From NCBI RefSeq assembly GCF_001279695.1, contig NZ_LGDD01000296.1, forward strand, positions 1-64,000: DNA of 64,000 nt, given 5' to 3'. The notes beneath the pieces were generated by a model. The model was not told the DNA's origin. It worked only from the letters and a program-made list of their open reading frames with translations, and did no database searches. Positions 8,669 through 17,308 of the stretch are shown piece after piece (position 1 is the first letter of the stretch; the number at the start of each line of letters is the position of its first letter). Source of the DNA: Streptomyces sp. WM6378 (GTDB taxonomy: Bacteria > Actinomycetota > Actinomycetes > Streptomycetales > Streptomycetaceae). A program made the position numbers and the translations under genes.

Positions 8669-9489
8669 GGCGTTCTTCCCTGGTGTGTCAGGACGTGTTC
8701 GGCCACCTGGGCGTGGGTGGCAACCCAGACGTCGCCGGACTCGCGGATGTGGTCGAGGATCTGGCCGACCATGCCCGCGAGGAGCGGTCGGCCTGCGACA
8801 TGGGCGTGGATGGTCAGGCGGAAGACGCCTGGGCCGGCCTCGGCGAGGATCTGGTTCAGTAGCTCAAGGTGCAGGTCGCGGTAGGCGTACGGACCGGCTC
8901 CAGCATCGCGGACGTCGGAGTGGTCACTGTGCATGAGGGAGACCAGAGGACCGTGAGCGGTGGACAGGACCTGCGGGAGGTCATGGTCGCCGTGGTCGCC
9001 GGTCCAGCGATAGCCGCCCTCGGCGAGCAGGTCTTCAGTGTGCCTCGAACCGGTGGCGCGTGGGCTCATCCACCCCGTCGGGCGTACGCCGGTGACTTGG
9101 CCAAGGATGTCGGTGCAACGACGGATGTTGGTCCGCTCGGCGTCGACATCGAGGAGCGCGGGCACCACGTCCTGGGCCCAGGAGTGTGCGGCGATCTCGT
9201 GACCCGCCTCATGCACGGCCATGACGGTCTCGGGGTACCGCTCGGCGACCAGTCCATTGACGCCGACGGTGGCGGGCACGTCACCGAGGACATCGAGCAG
9301 CCGCCAGATGCCGGTGGTGACGCCGTAGTCCGCCCAAGAGGCGCTGTGTGTGTCGTCGATGCCGGACAGCGGCCATGCCGCGGCCATCGGCGCGTAGGCG
9401 GGCCAGTGCCCTGGTGACCACAGTTCCAACGCGACGGTGACCAGCGCGACGACCTTCCGCCCGCCCGGCCAGCCGGTTACTGCTCTCAT
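8665..9489 (-). CDS. polysaccharide deacetylase / PuuE-like family protein
   Basis: This 274-residue NodB-fold protein has the HEIAAHSWAQD stretch at about residue 94 (metal-binding His region of motif 2), the GWMSPRATGS strand, and the HAH motif (LTIHAHVAGRPLL) near residue 228. The absence of a signal peptide and the overall layout fit the cytosolic allantoinase-like (PuuE) branch rather than exported chitin deacetylases. It is the first gene of a two-gene operon with the NmrA-like gene, divergent from the HxlR regulator. Confidence 0.85.
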   Translation of the reverse strand: MRAVTGWPGGRKVVALVTVALELWSPGHWPAYAPMAAAWPLSGIDDTHSASWADYGVTTGIWRLLDVLGDVPATVGVNGLVAERYPETVMAVHEAGHEIAAHSWAQDVVPALLDVDAERTNIRRCTDILGQVTGVRPTGWMSPRATGSRHTEDLLAEGGYRWTGDHGDHDLPQVLSTAHGPLVSLMHSDHSDVRDAGAGPYAYRDLHLELLNQILAEAGPGVFRLTIHAHVAGRPLLAGMVGQILDHIRESGDVWVATHAQVAEHVLTHQGRTP

Positions 9490-9577
9490 TCGGTTCCCCT
9501 GCTCGTTGGCTTCCGCGGTGGACGCTACTGAGGCGGTAGGTACCTCCAGGTTCCTGGCAGTGGGCTACCGTCGGGGC

Positions 9578-9928
9578 ATGCGTGAGTACCCCGGCAGCGT
9601 CTTCCTCGCCGACTGCCCGGCTCGGCTGGCGATCGAGATCATCGCCGACAAATGGGCGGTGGTCGTGCTGTTCGCGCTGAGCCGCGAACCGTGCAGGCAC
9701 GGCGAGTTGGTCGACCTGATCGGCGGAATCTCGCGGAAAGTGCTGACCCAGACGCTGCGGCGGTTGCAGGGGTACGGGCTTGTCGACCGCCACGCCGAGG
9801 CCGGGAAGGTCGAGTACGTGCTGACGGACTTGGGCCGGACGCTGGTGAAGCCGATCGCCGTGCTGACCGAGTGGGCTCACGAGCACGGCGCGGCCGTGGT
9901 GGGATTCCAAGAGGCTGAAACGCACTGA
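9578..9928 (+). CDS. HxlR family winged-helix regulator
   Basis: This 116-residue protein shows the HxlR layout: a conserved Cys near the N-terminus (LADCPARLAIEIIADKWAV), GELVDLIGGISRKVLTQTLRRLQGYGLV as the helix-turn-helix, and the wing strand VEYVLTDLGRTL. Longer in-frame starts exist, but the ATG at 9578 gives the family-standard N-terminus. It is divergent from the deacetylase/NmrA pair, with 88 bases between. HxlR proteins commonly sense electrophiles or redox state through this Cys, which fits control of a neighbouring oxidoreductase operon (inference). Confidence 0.88.
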   Translation: MREYPGSVFLADCPARLAIEIIADKWAVVVLFALSREPCRHGELVDLIGGISRKVLTQTLRRLQGYGLVDRHAEAGKVEYVLTDLGRTLVKPIAVLTEWAHEHGAAVVGFQEAETH

Positions 9929-10288
9929 GCCTACTCGGCCTCCCCCTCACGTCCACCACCGCCGTTCGAGCGCAGACGGGCCCGTCTCAACTGTCCCACC
10001 TTTGCCGGTCTGTTCGTTGCTCAGGTGATGTGGTCCGATCCGCTCGTCGTGTCGGATGGACTGGCCCGCCGCGAGGGCAGACACCTGCGGTGCCGAATGA
10101 GGATGCCCGGGACAGGGCACTGCTCCCGACCCCCGTCCTGCCGGGCCCAGGGGACTGCTCCGAAAGCCGGGTCATGGGGTTATCCCCCGGAAAGGTGTCG
10201 GGCCGGCCCCAGCGCGCCGGGGCCACCACACACGTGACGATCTTCTCAGCAGCACCGGACAACAAGCACGTTGGGAACGTGATCACAC
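9929..10288. other. 360-base gap without a supported gene
   Basis: No coding frame has Streptomyces codon bias. The right end contains an inverted repeat (TGATCA-CACA-TGATCA, 10280-10295) that overlaps the start codon of the esterase gene and could influence its translation or be a protein-binding site. Confidence 0.4.
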
Positions 10289-11728
10289 ATGATCAGCAAC
10301 GGGAAGCATCTCGCCGCGGCAGCCCTCGCCCTGGCCGCGACGCTGGCCCCCGCGGCAGCCGCGTACGCAGCACCGGCGGCATCCACACCGGCGGCGGCCG
10401 CACCGACCGACGCATCGGCCTCCGTCCGCGCGCTGGACCGGATCGCCCATCCGCTGCGGTCGACGGAGCCGGGCTCCGGCACGGCCGATCTGCAGGCCCT
10501 CGGGGTGATGGTCGGCGACGCCAAGGTGGTCGGCGTGGGTGAGGCCACGCACGGCTCGCACGAGTTCTTCGCCCTGAAGGACCGGCTCTTCCGTTACCTA
10601 GTCGAGCAGAAGGGATTCACCACCTTCGCTCTGGAGATCAGCTGGTCGGCAGGTCTGCGGATCGACGACTACCTCCAGCACGGCAATGGCGACGCACGGC
10701 AGGTCGTCCACGAAGTGATGGGTGGATCTCCCTGGGACCGCCAGGAGTTCGTGACCCTCGTCCAGTGGATGTGCGACCACAACCGCCAGCACCCGGAACG
10801 CCCGGTCCACTTCCTGGGCGACGACATCGGCGCGCCCACACTCGACGAGCGGGTCTTCGACAACGTCACCGACTACGTGTCGCGGACCCATCCTGAATCC
10901 CTGCCGCGCCTGAACGAGCTCCTCACCGGCCTCCGCCCGCTCGACGACGCCATCGCCTACCTTCAACGGCCTCTCGCCGAGCGGCAGCAGAACGCGGCCA
11001 AGGCGCAGCAGGTACTGGAACTTGTGCAGCGTCAGAAATCCACGGGCGGCGAGGACGTCGACTTCGTCCTCCAGAGCGCCCGCAACATCGCCCAGACCTA
11101 CACCTTCTTGAGCCTCGACCCCGGCGACCCGGCATCGTTGACCGCAATGGAGCGCTACCGTGACCAGGTGATGGCCGAAACCACGGCATGGTGGCAGCGG
11201 CGCACCGGCAGCAGAGTCCTGTTGTCGGCCCACAACGACCACGCAGGCTACGTGGCCTCCGACCCCGCGATGTATCCGAAGACCCAGGGCTCGTTCCTCC
11301 GCGACACGCTGGGTGCGGACTACCTCGCCGTAGGCACCACCTTCGACCAGGGCTCCTTCCTCTCCAAGGGCGAGGCGCTCGGCGGCGAGTGGAAGAAGTT
11401 CACCGTCGGCCCGGCCGGTCCCTGCACGAACGAGTACACGCTCGACCAGGTCCGGTACCGCGACTACTACGCCGACCTGCGCAAGGCCCCTGCCGCCGCC
11501 CGCAGTTGGCTGGCCATCGCGCGCCCGACCTACAGCGTCGGCACGCAGTTCCCGAACGACAAGACGCCTGAGGTCGCCATCGGCCAGACCTACGACGTCC
11601 TGGTCCACCTCCACACCGTTCGGGAGGCGAGCAAGCTGGAGGGCCCCAGCAAGACCGGGGGCCTGCCCACCACCGGGCCGGGTCTCCCCCGCCACCCCGA
11701 CCAGGGACAGCGCGCCGGCTGCGCATGA
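10289..11728 (+). CDS. secreted erythromycin-esterase-family protein
   Basis: This 479-residue protein has a Sec signal peptide (lysine, then an alanine-rich core, with a likely cut after AYA-AP near residue 28). The erythromycin esterase/succinoglycan-biosynthesis fold follows: GVGEATHGSHEFF carries the catalytic-type Glu/His pair, then FALEISW, HFLGDDIGA and AHNDHAGYV. Known Ere enzymes hydrolyse the macrolide lactone, but secreted Streptomyces members are mostly uncharacterised, so macrolide resistance should not be assumed. The ATG at 10289 lacks a strong ribosome site. It is monocistronic. Confidence 0.85.
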   Translation: MISNGKHLAAAALALAATLAPAAAAYAAPAASTPAAAAPTDASASVRALDRIAHPLRSTEPGSGTADLQALGVMVGDAKVVGVGEATHGSHEFFALKDRLFRYLVEQKGFTTFALEISWSAGLRIDDYLQHGNGDARQVVHEVMGGSPWDRQEFVTLVQWMCDHNRQHPERPVHFLGDDIGAPTLDERVFDNVTDYVSRTHPESLPRLNELLTGLRPLDDAIAYLQRPLAERQQNAAKAQQVLELVQRQKSTGGEDVDFVLQSARNIAQTYTFLSLDPGDPASLTAMERYRDQVMAETTAWWQRRTGSRVLLSAHNDHAGYVASDPAMYPKTQGSFLRDTLGADYLAVGTTFDQGSFLSKGEALGGEWKKFTVGPAGPCTNEYTLDQVRYRDYYADLRKAPAAARSWLAIARPTYSVGTQFPNDKTPEVAIGQTYDVLVHLHTVREASKLEGPSKTGGLPTTGPGLPRHPDQGQRAGCA

Positions 11729-12094
11729 GGCCGCCGTGCGGACTTTGGACGGGTATCGGTGCGGGCCGTGATCCGGACGGCTTCGCGCACAGCTCGGCTT
11801 CCCGGACGGCCACCGCGGCGCCCATGGCAAGCGCAGCCTGTGTGACGACGTCGGTGCCCGGATCGTAGACGGCGCCGACGGTGCCGGGGGACGCGGCGGT
11901 GAGCAGCTGCTCAATGCGCTCCCACCCTGCGGGCCCCGCCCGGCCCTCGGACGTCGTCGGCCGGGTTCTCGTGCCACGAGATCGGCCAGGCGGCGTGTTG
12001 CCAGGCTTCCGTCCATGCCCTTCGCCGGGAGGGTGCGGCAAGGGCGTGGACCTCGTCGCCGGCGCCTCCCGTTTCATCGGTAACCTGCGTCATC
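11729..12094. other. 366-base gap, no gene supported
   Basis: A minus-strand stretch near 11800-11930 reads as a plausible amphipathic segment (WERIEQLLTAASPGTVGAVY) and may be the relic of a lost gene. It has no start, no stop in register with a partner and no recognised family. Nothing else is seen. Confidence 0.3.
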
Positions 12095-12532
12095 ATGATG
12101 CGCGCGTGGATCCTGCCGATGTTGCTTGTGCTCTGCGGCTCGGTCGCTGCGACTGGACTGATCGTCATGGGGAACCCCGGCACAGCCGCAGTGTTCCTGC
12201 TGGCGTTTGTGCTGATAGCAGTTGTGCACTCGGCTCTGTTTTTCCCAAGGCCGGTCAGTGCGCTGGAGGCACAGCGCCGCAGCGCGGTCGACGGCAGGCC
12301 GGTCGTCTTCTGGCGGCCGGGCTGCAAGTACTGCCTGCGACTGCGCATCCGGTTGGGCCGTAACGCCCGCCAGTTGCACTGGGTCGACATCTGGCGTGAC
12401 CCGGCTGGAGCGGCAACGGTCAGAGCGGCCAACGACGGCAACGAGACCGTGCCGACTGTCGTCGTAGCGGGCCGACCGCACACCAACCCCGACCCTGAAT
12501 GGGTCCGTGGCCAGCTCCCCCATCCCATGTGA
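12095..12532 (+). CDS. membrane-anchored glutaredoxin/mycoredoxin-like protein
   Basis: This 145-residue protein has two N-terminal transmembrane helices (about residues 5-25 and 31-50). A thioredoxin-fold domain follows with the redox motif CKYC at residues 77-80 (VVFWRPGCKYC) and a cis-Pro strand (TVPTVVV) about 50 residues later. The CxxC in a glutaredoxin-size domain suggests mycothiol- or thiol-dependent reduction at the membrane. The redox domain is expected on the cytoplasmic side if both helices form a hairpin. It is a single gene without partners. Confidence 0.8.
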   Translation: MMRAWILPMLLVLCGSVAATGLIVMGNPGTAAVFLLAFVLIAVVHSALFFPRPVSALEAQRRSAVDGRPVVFWRPGCKYCLRLRIRLGRNARQLHWVDIWRDPAGAATVRAANDGNETVPTVVVAGRPHTNPDPEWVRGQLPHPM

Positions 12533-13019
12533 TGAGGAGCGACGTCCTATCGCAGAAGCTACCCGCAGGCCGAAAGACCGTCACCCGAGCGCTGCCGTCC
12601 TGACAGAGTTCCTCGACCGGGCAGCCGACTTGGCCGGCCGGGCGGTCGCGCAACGACACCGCCTCTACTGCTGCATCTGTGTCTGACGAGCAGGTGCGGC
12701 GGTTCGCCCCGCCCATTGCCTCGGATGAAGGACCGGGCAGAGGTGCCAGATCTCCTGATCCTGCCGTGGGACCGTAGCCCTGCTGGCCGGGGCGGGGATG
12801 GCGGCGTTCGAGCTCGCTGCGGGCGGAGTGGCGCCCATTAAAGGTCGAAGGCGCCGTTGGTGGCCATGACGCAAGCCGTACGGCAGCTTCGGCGCCGACA
12901 AGTGCCCAGCCGGCGCCGGTGATGTCTAGGTGGTCGGCGCCGGCGGATTTGGTGGTACCCCTGACTGTTTTTCAGTAAGCTCACCCGCCCATGATTGAAG
13001 TGGACATGACGGGGGACCA
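12533..13019. other. 487-base gap, no gene supported
   Basis: Several frames are open but none has consistent third-position GC bias or a recognisable motif. The right end carries GGGGGACC, the ribosome site of the next gene. Confidence 0.4.
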
Positions 13020-13592
13020 GTGGCAGACGACAACAGCGATTGGCGCTTAATCATCGGGGCCATCGGCCTCGCCCTGTCCGTCGCCGCCTTCTTTGGGATA
13101 CACGACTGGACGCAGTTGAAAGCCGCACTCGGCGGCACGTCGCCAACTCCAACGCCCCTGCACACGTACACGCCGCCACCCCCACCCGCCTTCACGTATA
13201 CGCCACCGCGTCCGCCCGCCCCCATCTACACGCCGCCACCTCCCCCTGCCCCCACATACACCCCATGCACTGCCCTGTACTGCGGTAGGTCGCACTTCGA
13301 CGAGACGTCGATGCAGTGGGTCGGGTCGTCGTGCGGTACTGACAACTGCTCCCTGACAGCGACCTTCAAGAACGACGGCAGCCTGGCGGGCTCAGCGACG
13401 GCAACATTCACCATCACCGGGCTCCAGTCCGGGAAGTTGGTCTTCCCCGCCCTCGCCCGATGCTCTGCGGCCATCCCCTTGACCCCACCCGGCGGGGTGG
13501 TCAGTGCTGGGTGCACGGCCTACTCGATCAACATCAGGAACTTCAGCGCCTATCCGCAGGCCACCTTCGGTGCGACGATCACCACCAGTTGA
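13020..13592 (+). CDS. membrane-anchored protein with proline-rich stalk
   Basis: This 190-residue protein starts at a GTG (13020) with GGGGGACC upstream. A single N-terminal membrane anchor (about residues 10-27) is followed by a Pro/Thr/Tyr-rich stalk at residues 42-82 built from repeats of the TYTPPPPPAP kind. The remaining 105 residues form a beta-rich extracellular domain with cysteine pairs (CTALYCG, CGTDNC, RCSA, GCTA) and a TATFTITGLQSG strand. The architecture suggests a wall-spanning surface protein displaying a small Ig-like or carbohydrate-binding-like domain. No family is recognised. Confidence 0.78.
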   Translation: MADDNSDWRLIIGAIGLALSVAAFFGIHDWTQLKAALGGTSPTPTPLHTYTPPPPPAFTYTPPRPPAPIYTPPPPPAPTYTPCTALYCGRSHFDETSMQWVGSSCGTDNCSLTATFKNDGSLAGSATATFTITGLQSGKLVFPALARCSAAIPLTPPGGVVSAGCTAYSINIRNFSAYPQATFGATITTS

Positions 13593-13989
13593 ACCTGGAT
13601 CCGGCCCCGGCCCGACTCTTCTATCACGCCCAAGTCGTGATCACACAGGGTGTGTCGTTCCGGCTCGACACCGGGCACGTGGCACGGCGGCCCCTGGGGG
13701 AAGCACAGCACACCCCCGGGACCGCCGCACCACGCCCACCGACAGCACCCCGCCCCCACCCCACCAACAGGCCGAGACGGTGCATCACCGTCGCCGACGA
13801 CAACGCCGCCCGACCCACGCCGCAGCCCAGGGCCAAGACCTTGATTCGGACGTCCTCGTCGTCGACCAGCGGGCCCAGCCCTGTACCAGCCACTGGGCCT
13901 GCACGAAGTCACTCGTCACGGCGAGAACGACATCCGGGTCAGGATGTCCACCAAGCTGCCTCAGCCTGGCAGCGTTGGTGGTTGATGGA
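13593..13989. other. 397-base gap, no gene supported
   Basis: A minus-strand segment near 13830-13960 looks faintly protein-like (HPDPDVVLAVTSDFVQAQWL) but is frameshifted and has no recognised family. It may be a relic. No intact gene is present. Confidence 0.3.
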
Positions 13990-14550
13990 TCAGAGGAGCT
14001 TCTGCGGGGCTTCGTACTGGTCTACGGGTGCCAGGTTGCATGCGGCCTTGGGACCGGTGAGGCCGTGGCCGCCGATGCCCTCGCCCTCGGGCAGCGGCAC
14101 CAGGCAGCGACCGTCGACGTTGACGAGTGAGGCGCCGTAGGTGTTGAGGATGCCGCCCGCGCCGTCTCCGTCCTGGCCCGCGATGACGGTGTCGCCGTTG
14201 CGGGTGGCGAAGTCCGTGGCACCGTTGCCGCTCGCACTGCTGCCGCTGTTGCCGCCGTTACCGGTAGTGCCGTTGTTGGTGCCGGTGAGGCTGCTGGTGG
14301 TGCTGCTGACGGTGCCGGTCAGGTTGCTGGCGGGACCGTTGCCGGTGAGGCCGCTCACGGTGTCCCCGATGCAGCCGCAGCCGGTACCGCTCGTGGTCGG
14401 GCTCTGCGCGAGAGGGGCGGAGAGGAGGTTCTGGAGCGCGTTGGCAGGGGCCTTGGGGGCCTGGGTCGCCGTGGCTGCGGAGGCGGGTGCGGCGACGGCC
14501 ATCGTTGCGGCGGTGGCGAAGGCCGCTCCGGCGAGAACCTGCTTGATCAC
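13990..14550 (-). CDS. small secreted protein, long paralogue of a tandem pair
   Basis: This 186-residue protein starts at a GTG (14550) with GGGAGC upstream. It has a Sec signal peptide (IKQVLAGAAFATAATMAVA, cut after ASA near residue 27). A low-complexity Gly/Ser/Thr/Asn linker (about residues 55-110) contains a CGC pair. The conserved C-terminal module reads DFATRNGDTVIAG, GGILNTYGASLVNVDGRCLVP and ends PQKLL. The same module, without the linker, makes up the neighbour at 14994-15290. The family is unknown to me; it is not a chaplin or rodlin by motif. Confidence 0.82.
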   Translation of the reverse strand: MIKQVLAGAAFATAATMAVAAPASAATATQAPKAPANALQNLLSAPLAQSPTTSGTGCGCIGDTVSGLTGNGPASNLTGTVSSTTSSLTGTNNGTTGNGGNSGSSASGNGATDFATRNGDTVIAGQDGDGAGGILNTYGASLVNVDGRCLVPLPEGEGIGGHGLTGPKAACNLAPVDQYEAPQKLL

Positions 14551-14993
14551 GGTTGTGCTCCCATTCGATGGATTGGTAAGAGGTGGCAGGCCCGCCTTGT
14601 GAAACCTGCCGCCCCTTGGAACGAAGAACGCGCACAACACGTCACAAAATGCGCCCATTCGGACCAATACGCAGGGGAGCTGATGCCTCCGCTGTCCGCT
14701 GGCGGCCTCCCGCGCCCGGAGACGCAGCCACACCCGAAAGCGAACGTTCTTGGCCGCCGATGACACCAGTTTGAACGTGTGTATCCGGTGCCCCGGCCAG
14801 GTCGGCGGCGTCGCGAGCGTGCGGGGTCCCGGGGCCTGTGAGGCCTCGGGACCCTTGGGGGCACTCTCCATCCTGATCTTGCTGCGGGTTCAACGGCTTT
14901 CCGCGGTACCGGCCGCCCCGCCCAACCCAATGCGAGCCCGGCGAGCTGCGCGGGCTGCTGTTCGCTCAGCTTGTCGCGTCGGCGGGCGAGGGG
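14551..14993. promoter_or_regulatory. upstream region of the long secreted paralogue
   Basis: Reading the minus strand, an AATGGGCGCA block lies at about 14650-14661, followed by TGACGT, and further upstream AAGAACGTTCGCTT at about 14738-14751. All are conserved in the upstream region of the second paralogue (15291-15741). Conservation of non-coding blocks around two duplicated genes points to promoter or operator elements. Confidence 0.5.
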
Positions 14994-15290
14994 TCAGAGG
15001 AGCTTCTGCGGGCCCTGATACTGGTTGACGGGTGCGGCGTTGCAGGCGGCCTTGGGACCGCCGAGGAGGTGGCCGCCGATGCCCTCGCCCTCGGGCATCG
15101 GCACCAGGCAGCGACCGTCGACGTTGATGAGCGGGGCGCCGTAGGTGTTGAGGATGCCGCCCGCGCCGCCGGCGATGAAGGTGTCACCGTTACGGGTCCC
15201 GAAGTCGGTGGCGTCTGCCGAGGCGGGCACGGCGACGGCCATCGTTGCGGCAACGGCGAGGGCCGACCCGGCGAGAATCTGCTTGATCAC
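14994..15290 (-). CDS. small secreted protein, short paralogue of a tandem pair
   Basis: This 98-residue protein starts at a GTG (15290) in the same context as its neighbour. The signal peptide (IKQILAGSALAVAATMAVA, cut near ASA-DA) is followed directly by the shared module DFGTRNGDTFIAG, GGILNTYGAPLINVDGRCLVP and the PQKLL terminus. The mature protein is only about 70 residues with two cysteines (GRCLVP and KAACN), probably one disulfide. It arose by tandem duplication together with its promoter region. Confidence 0.85.
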   Translation of the reverse strand: MIKQILAGSALAVAATMAVAVPASADATDFGTRNGDTFIAGGAGGILNTYGAPLINVDGRCLVPMPEGEGIGGHLLGGPKAACNAAPVNQYQGPQKLL

Positions 15291-15741
15291 GGTTGTGCTC
15301 CCATTCGGTGGGTCAGAAAGGGGGACGGGTCGGCCCCGTGGGGAACCCGCCGGCCCCTGGAGGATCACGGACAGGGCGCGGCGTCTGGCACGGCACCTCG
15401 CCGTGTTGCTGGAACCTCCCGACAGCTCCGCCGTCACGACGCTCCGGCGCGTTGCGGTGCACCGCACCAGACGCCGCGCCGTGTCCGACCCTGATCCACC
15501 GGACGCCCCTCGAACGAGGGACATGCAGAAAACGTCATATATTGCGCCCATTAAGACTAGAACGATCACATGGGGGTGGGGCTGGCGCGCCTGGTGTCTC
15601 TCTGCGGCCTCCCGGAGCCGGGGGCGCAGCCTCACCCGAAGCGAACGTTCTTGGCCACCGACGGCACCGCTATGGACGCGGCTTTACGGCGCTCCGGGCC
15701 GAAGTTCCCTGCCTCCGGCCCCGTCGCGCCGTTGAGCTGGG
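15291..15741. promoter_or_regulatory. upstream region of the short secreted paralogue
   Basis: On the minus strand this stretch holds AATGGGCGCAATATATGACG at about 15535-15554. TATAT provides a plausible -10 in otherwise GC-rich DNA. Further upstream lies AAGAACGTTCGCTTCGGGTG at about 15636-15655. Both blocks match the equivalent positions upstream of the long paralogue. Confidence 0.5.
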
Positions 15742-17298
15742 CTACTTGGGCGCCACGTCCCACGCCAGATCGGGGAGGTAGCTCGGGGCCGCGGTGAAGC
15801 CGGTCAGCTTCTTGGCGTTGAAGGCGTAGAGCCCGTCCATGCGCAGCACCGAGACGAACCACGCCTGGTCGACGACGTACCGCATGATCTGCTGGTAGAG
15901 CGCGGACTGCTGGTCGGCGGGGGCTGCCGCGGCCTTCGCCAGCATCGCGGTCAGCTTCGGGTCGGAGGTCGCGAAGGGGTTGAAGGCGGTTGCGTGCGGC
16001 AGCATCCAGTCCAAGGACAGGGCGTAACTGGAGGCACCGCCGTAGCCGAAGCCCAGCACGGGGTACTTCTTGGACGTCGCATTCGCGAGCCACTGGCCGA
16101 TGCTGGTGTCCGTGGTGGCCTCGGTGGGCACGCCGATCTTCTTCCACTGCTCGGTGACGGCCTGGGTGACGAGGTCGATGGCGAGGAAGCCCTGCATTTC
16201 CGCCTTCAGCGAGAAGCCGTTCGGATAGCCCGCCTCGGCGAGGAGCCTCTTGGCCTTGGCGGGGTCGTAGGAGTAGTGGTCGTCGTAGTCGGCGGCGAAA
16301 CCGTCGAGCCCGGGCAGCGTGATCTGGCTGGTGGAGTGCCCGTGCTTCGGCACGAGGGCCTGGGTGATCGCGTCGCGGTCCACGGCGTAGTTGAGCGCCT
16401 GGCGCGCCCGGACGTCCTTCAGCGGCCCGGCGACGACGCCCTGCCGGTCGGCGAGGTTGACGCCCATGAAGACGCTCGGGGAACCCACGACTTCGAGTCC
16501 GCGGGACTTCGCGGTGTCGGCCTGGGAAGGGGTGATGGCCACGGCGTCGGCCTGGCCCGTCCGGACGGCCTGGAGCGCGGAGTTCGGGTTGGCGACGATC
16601 TTGCTGACCACCTTCTTCCAGTGGACCTTCGTCTTGTCCCAGTAGTTGGGGTTGGGCGTGTAGGTGTCGTGGTCGCCGGAGGCGGTGTGCGCGCTGTCGA
16701 GCACGTACGGGCCCGCGCCGTAGGACCGTGTGCCCATGGTGGCCGGGGCGGCGAGGCCCTTGGGGCTGATCATCGAGCCGATCATCAGGATCTGGGACAG
16801 CAGTTGCGGAAGGCTGGGGTGCGGGCTCGAACAGTGGATGTGCACGGTGAGCGGGCCGGTCGCGGTGACCGACTCGATGGCCGAGGCCCAGGCGACGTTG
16901 AGTCCGTTCTTGCGCGTGTAATTGAGCGAGGCTGCCGCCGCCTGGGCGTTCAGCGGTGCCCCGTCCGGGAATTTGAGGCCGTCGCGCAGGGTGAACTCGA
17001 AGTCGGTGTTGCCCGTGCCCTGGTAGCCCCACTTCGTGGCCAGGCCCGCCTCCAGCCGGCCGTTGGCTCCCTGTCTCAGGGCGGTGTCGTAGGCGAGGTT
17101 CACGAACCAGTTGTCGCTGCCGACATTGGCCTCGGCCGGGTCGAGACTGGCGGGTGCCCCGGCGGCGACAACGGTCAGGGTGCCTCCCTGTCCGCCGCCC
17201 CCGGCAGTATCGGAAGAGCCCGATCCGCTGCAGGCGGTGGCGGCGAGGGCGAGCACCGCCGCTGTCGCGAGCCCCTGGGTCATGTGCTTCTTGAACAA
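15742..17298 (-). CDS. ABC transporter family-5 substrate-binding lipoprotein
   Basis: This 518-residue SBP of the oligopeptide/dipeptide/nickel type (family 5) has a lipoprotein signal with the lipobox LAATAC and a Ser/Gly-rich linker. Family landmarks are present: LDPAEANVGSDNW, FTLRDGLKFPDGAPL, GAGPYVLDS, YTPNPNYWD and ARQALNYAVDRDAI. The TTG at 17298 is chosen because AGAGGA sits 6 bases upstream; an ATG at 17283 is the alternative. It is the last gene of an operon whose ATPase genes have been destroyed, so it may bind ligand without a working importer. Confidence 0.88.
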   Translation of the reverse strand: MFKKHMTQGLATAAVLALAATACSGSGSSDTAGGGGQGGTLTVVAAGAPASLDPAEANVGSDNWFVNLAYDTALRQGANGRLEAGLATKWGYQGTGNTDFEFTLRDGLKFPDGAPLNAQAAAASLNYTRKNGLNVAWASAIESVTATGPLTVHIHCSSPHPSLPQLLSQILMIGSMISPKGLAAPATMGTRSYGAGPYVLDSAHTASGDHDTYTPNPNYWDKTKVHWKKVVSKIVANPNSALQAVRTGQADAVAITPSQADTAKSRGLEVVGSPSVFMGVNLADRQGVVAGPLKDVRARQALNYAVDRDAITQALVPKHGHSTSQITLPGLDGFAADYDDHYSYDPAKAKRLLAEAGYPNGFSLKAEMQGFLAIDLVTQAVTEQWKKIGVPTEATTDTSIGQWLANATSKKYPVLGFGYGGASSYALSLDWMLPHATAFNPFATSDPKLTAMLAKAAAAPADQQSALYQQIMRYVVDQAWFVSVLRMDGLYAFNAKKLTGFTAAPSYLPDLAWDVAPK

Positions 17299-17308
17299 GA
17301 CGATTCCT

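Noticed and set aside
10289..11728. annotation as a macrolide-resistance esterase
   Set aside because: The family match is clear, but secreted Streptomyces members are not established resistance enzymes and no macrolide cluster is nearby.
13160..13262. short repeated units that could suggest a CRISPR array
   Set aside because: They are in-frame codon repeats for a proline-rich stalk, without unique spacers.
13990..14550. chaplin or rodlin identity for the tandem secreted proteins
   Set aside because: The mature parts lack the chaplin domain pattern and the rodlin motif; similarity is limited to small size and a signal peptide.
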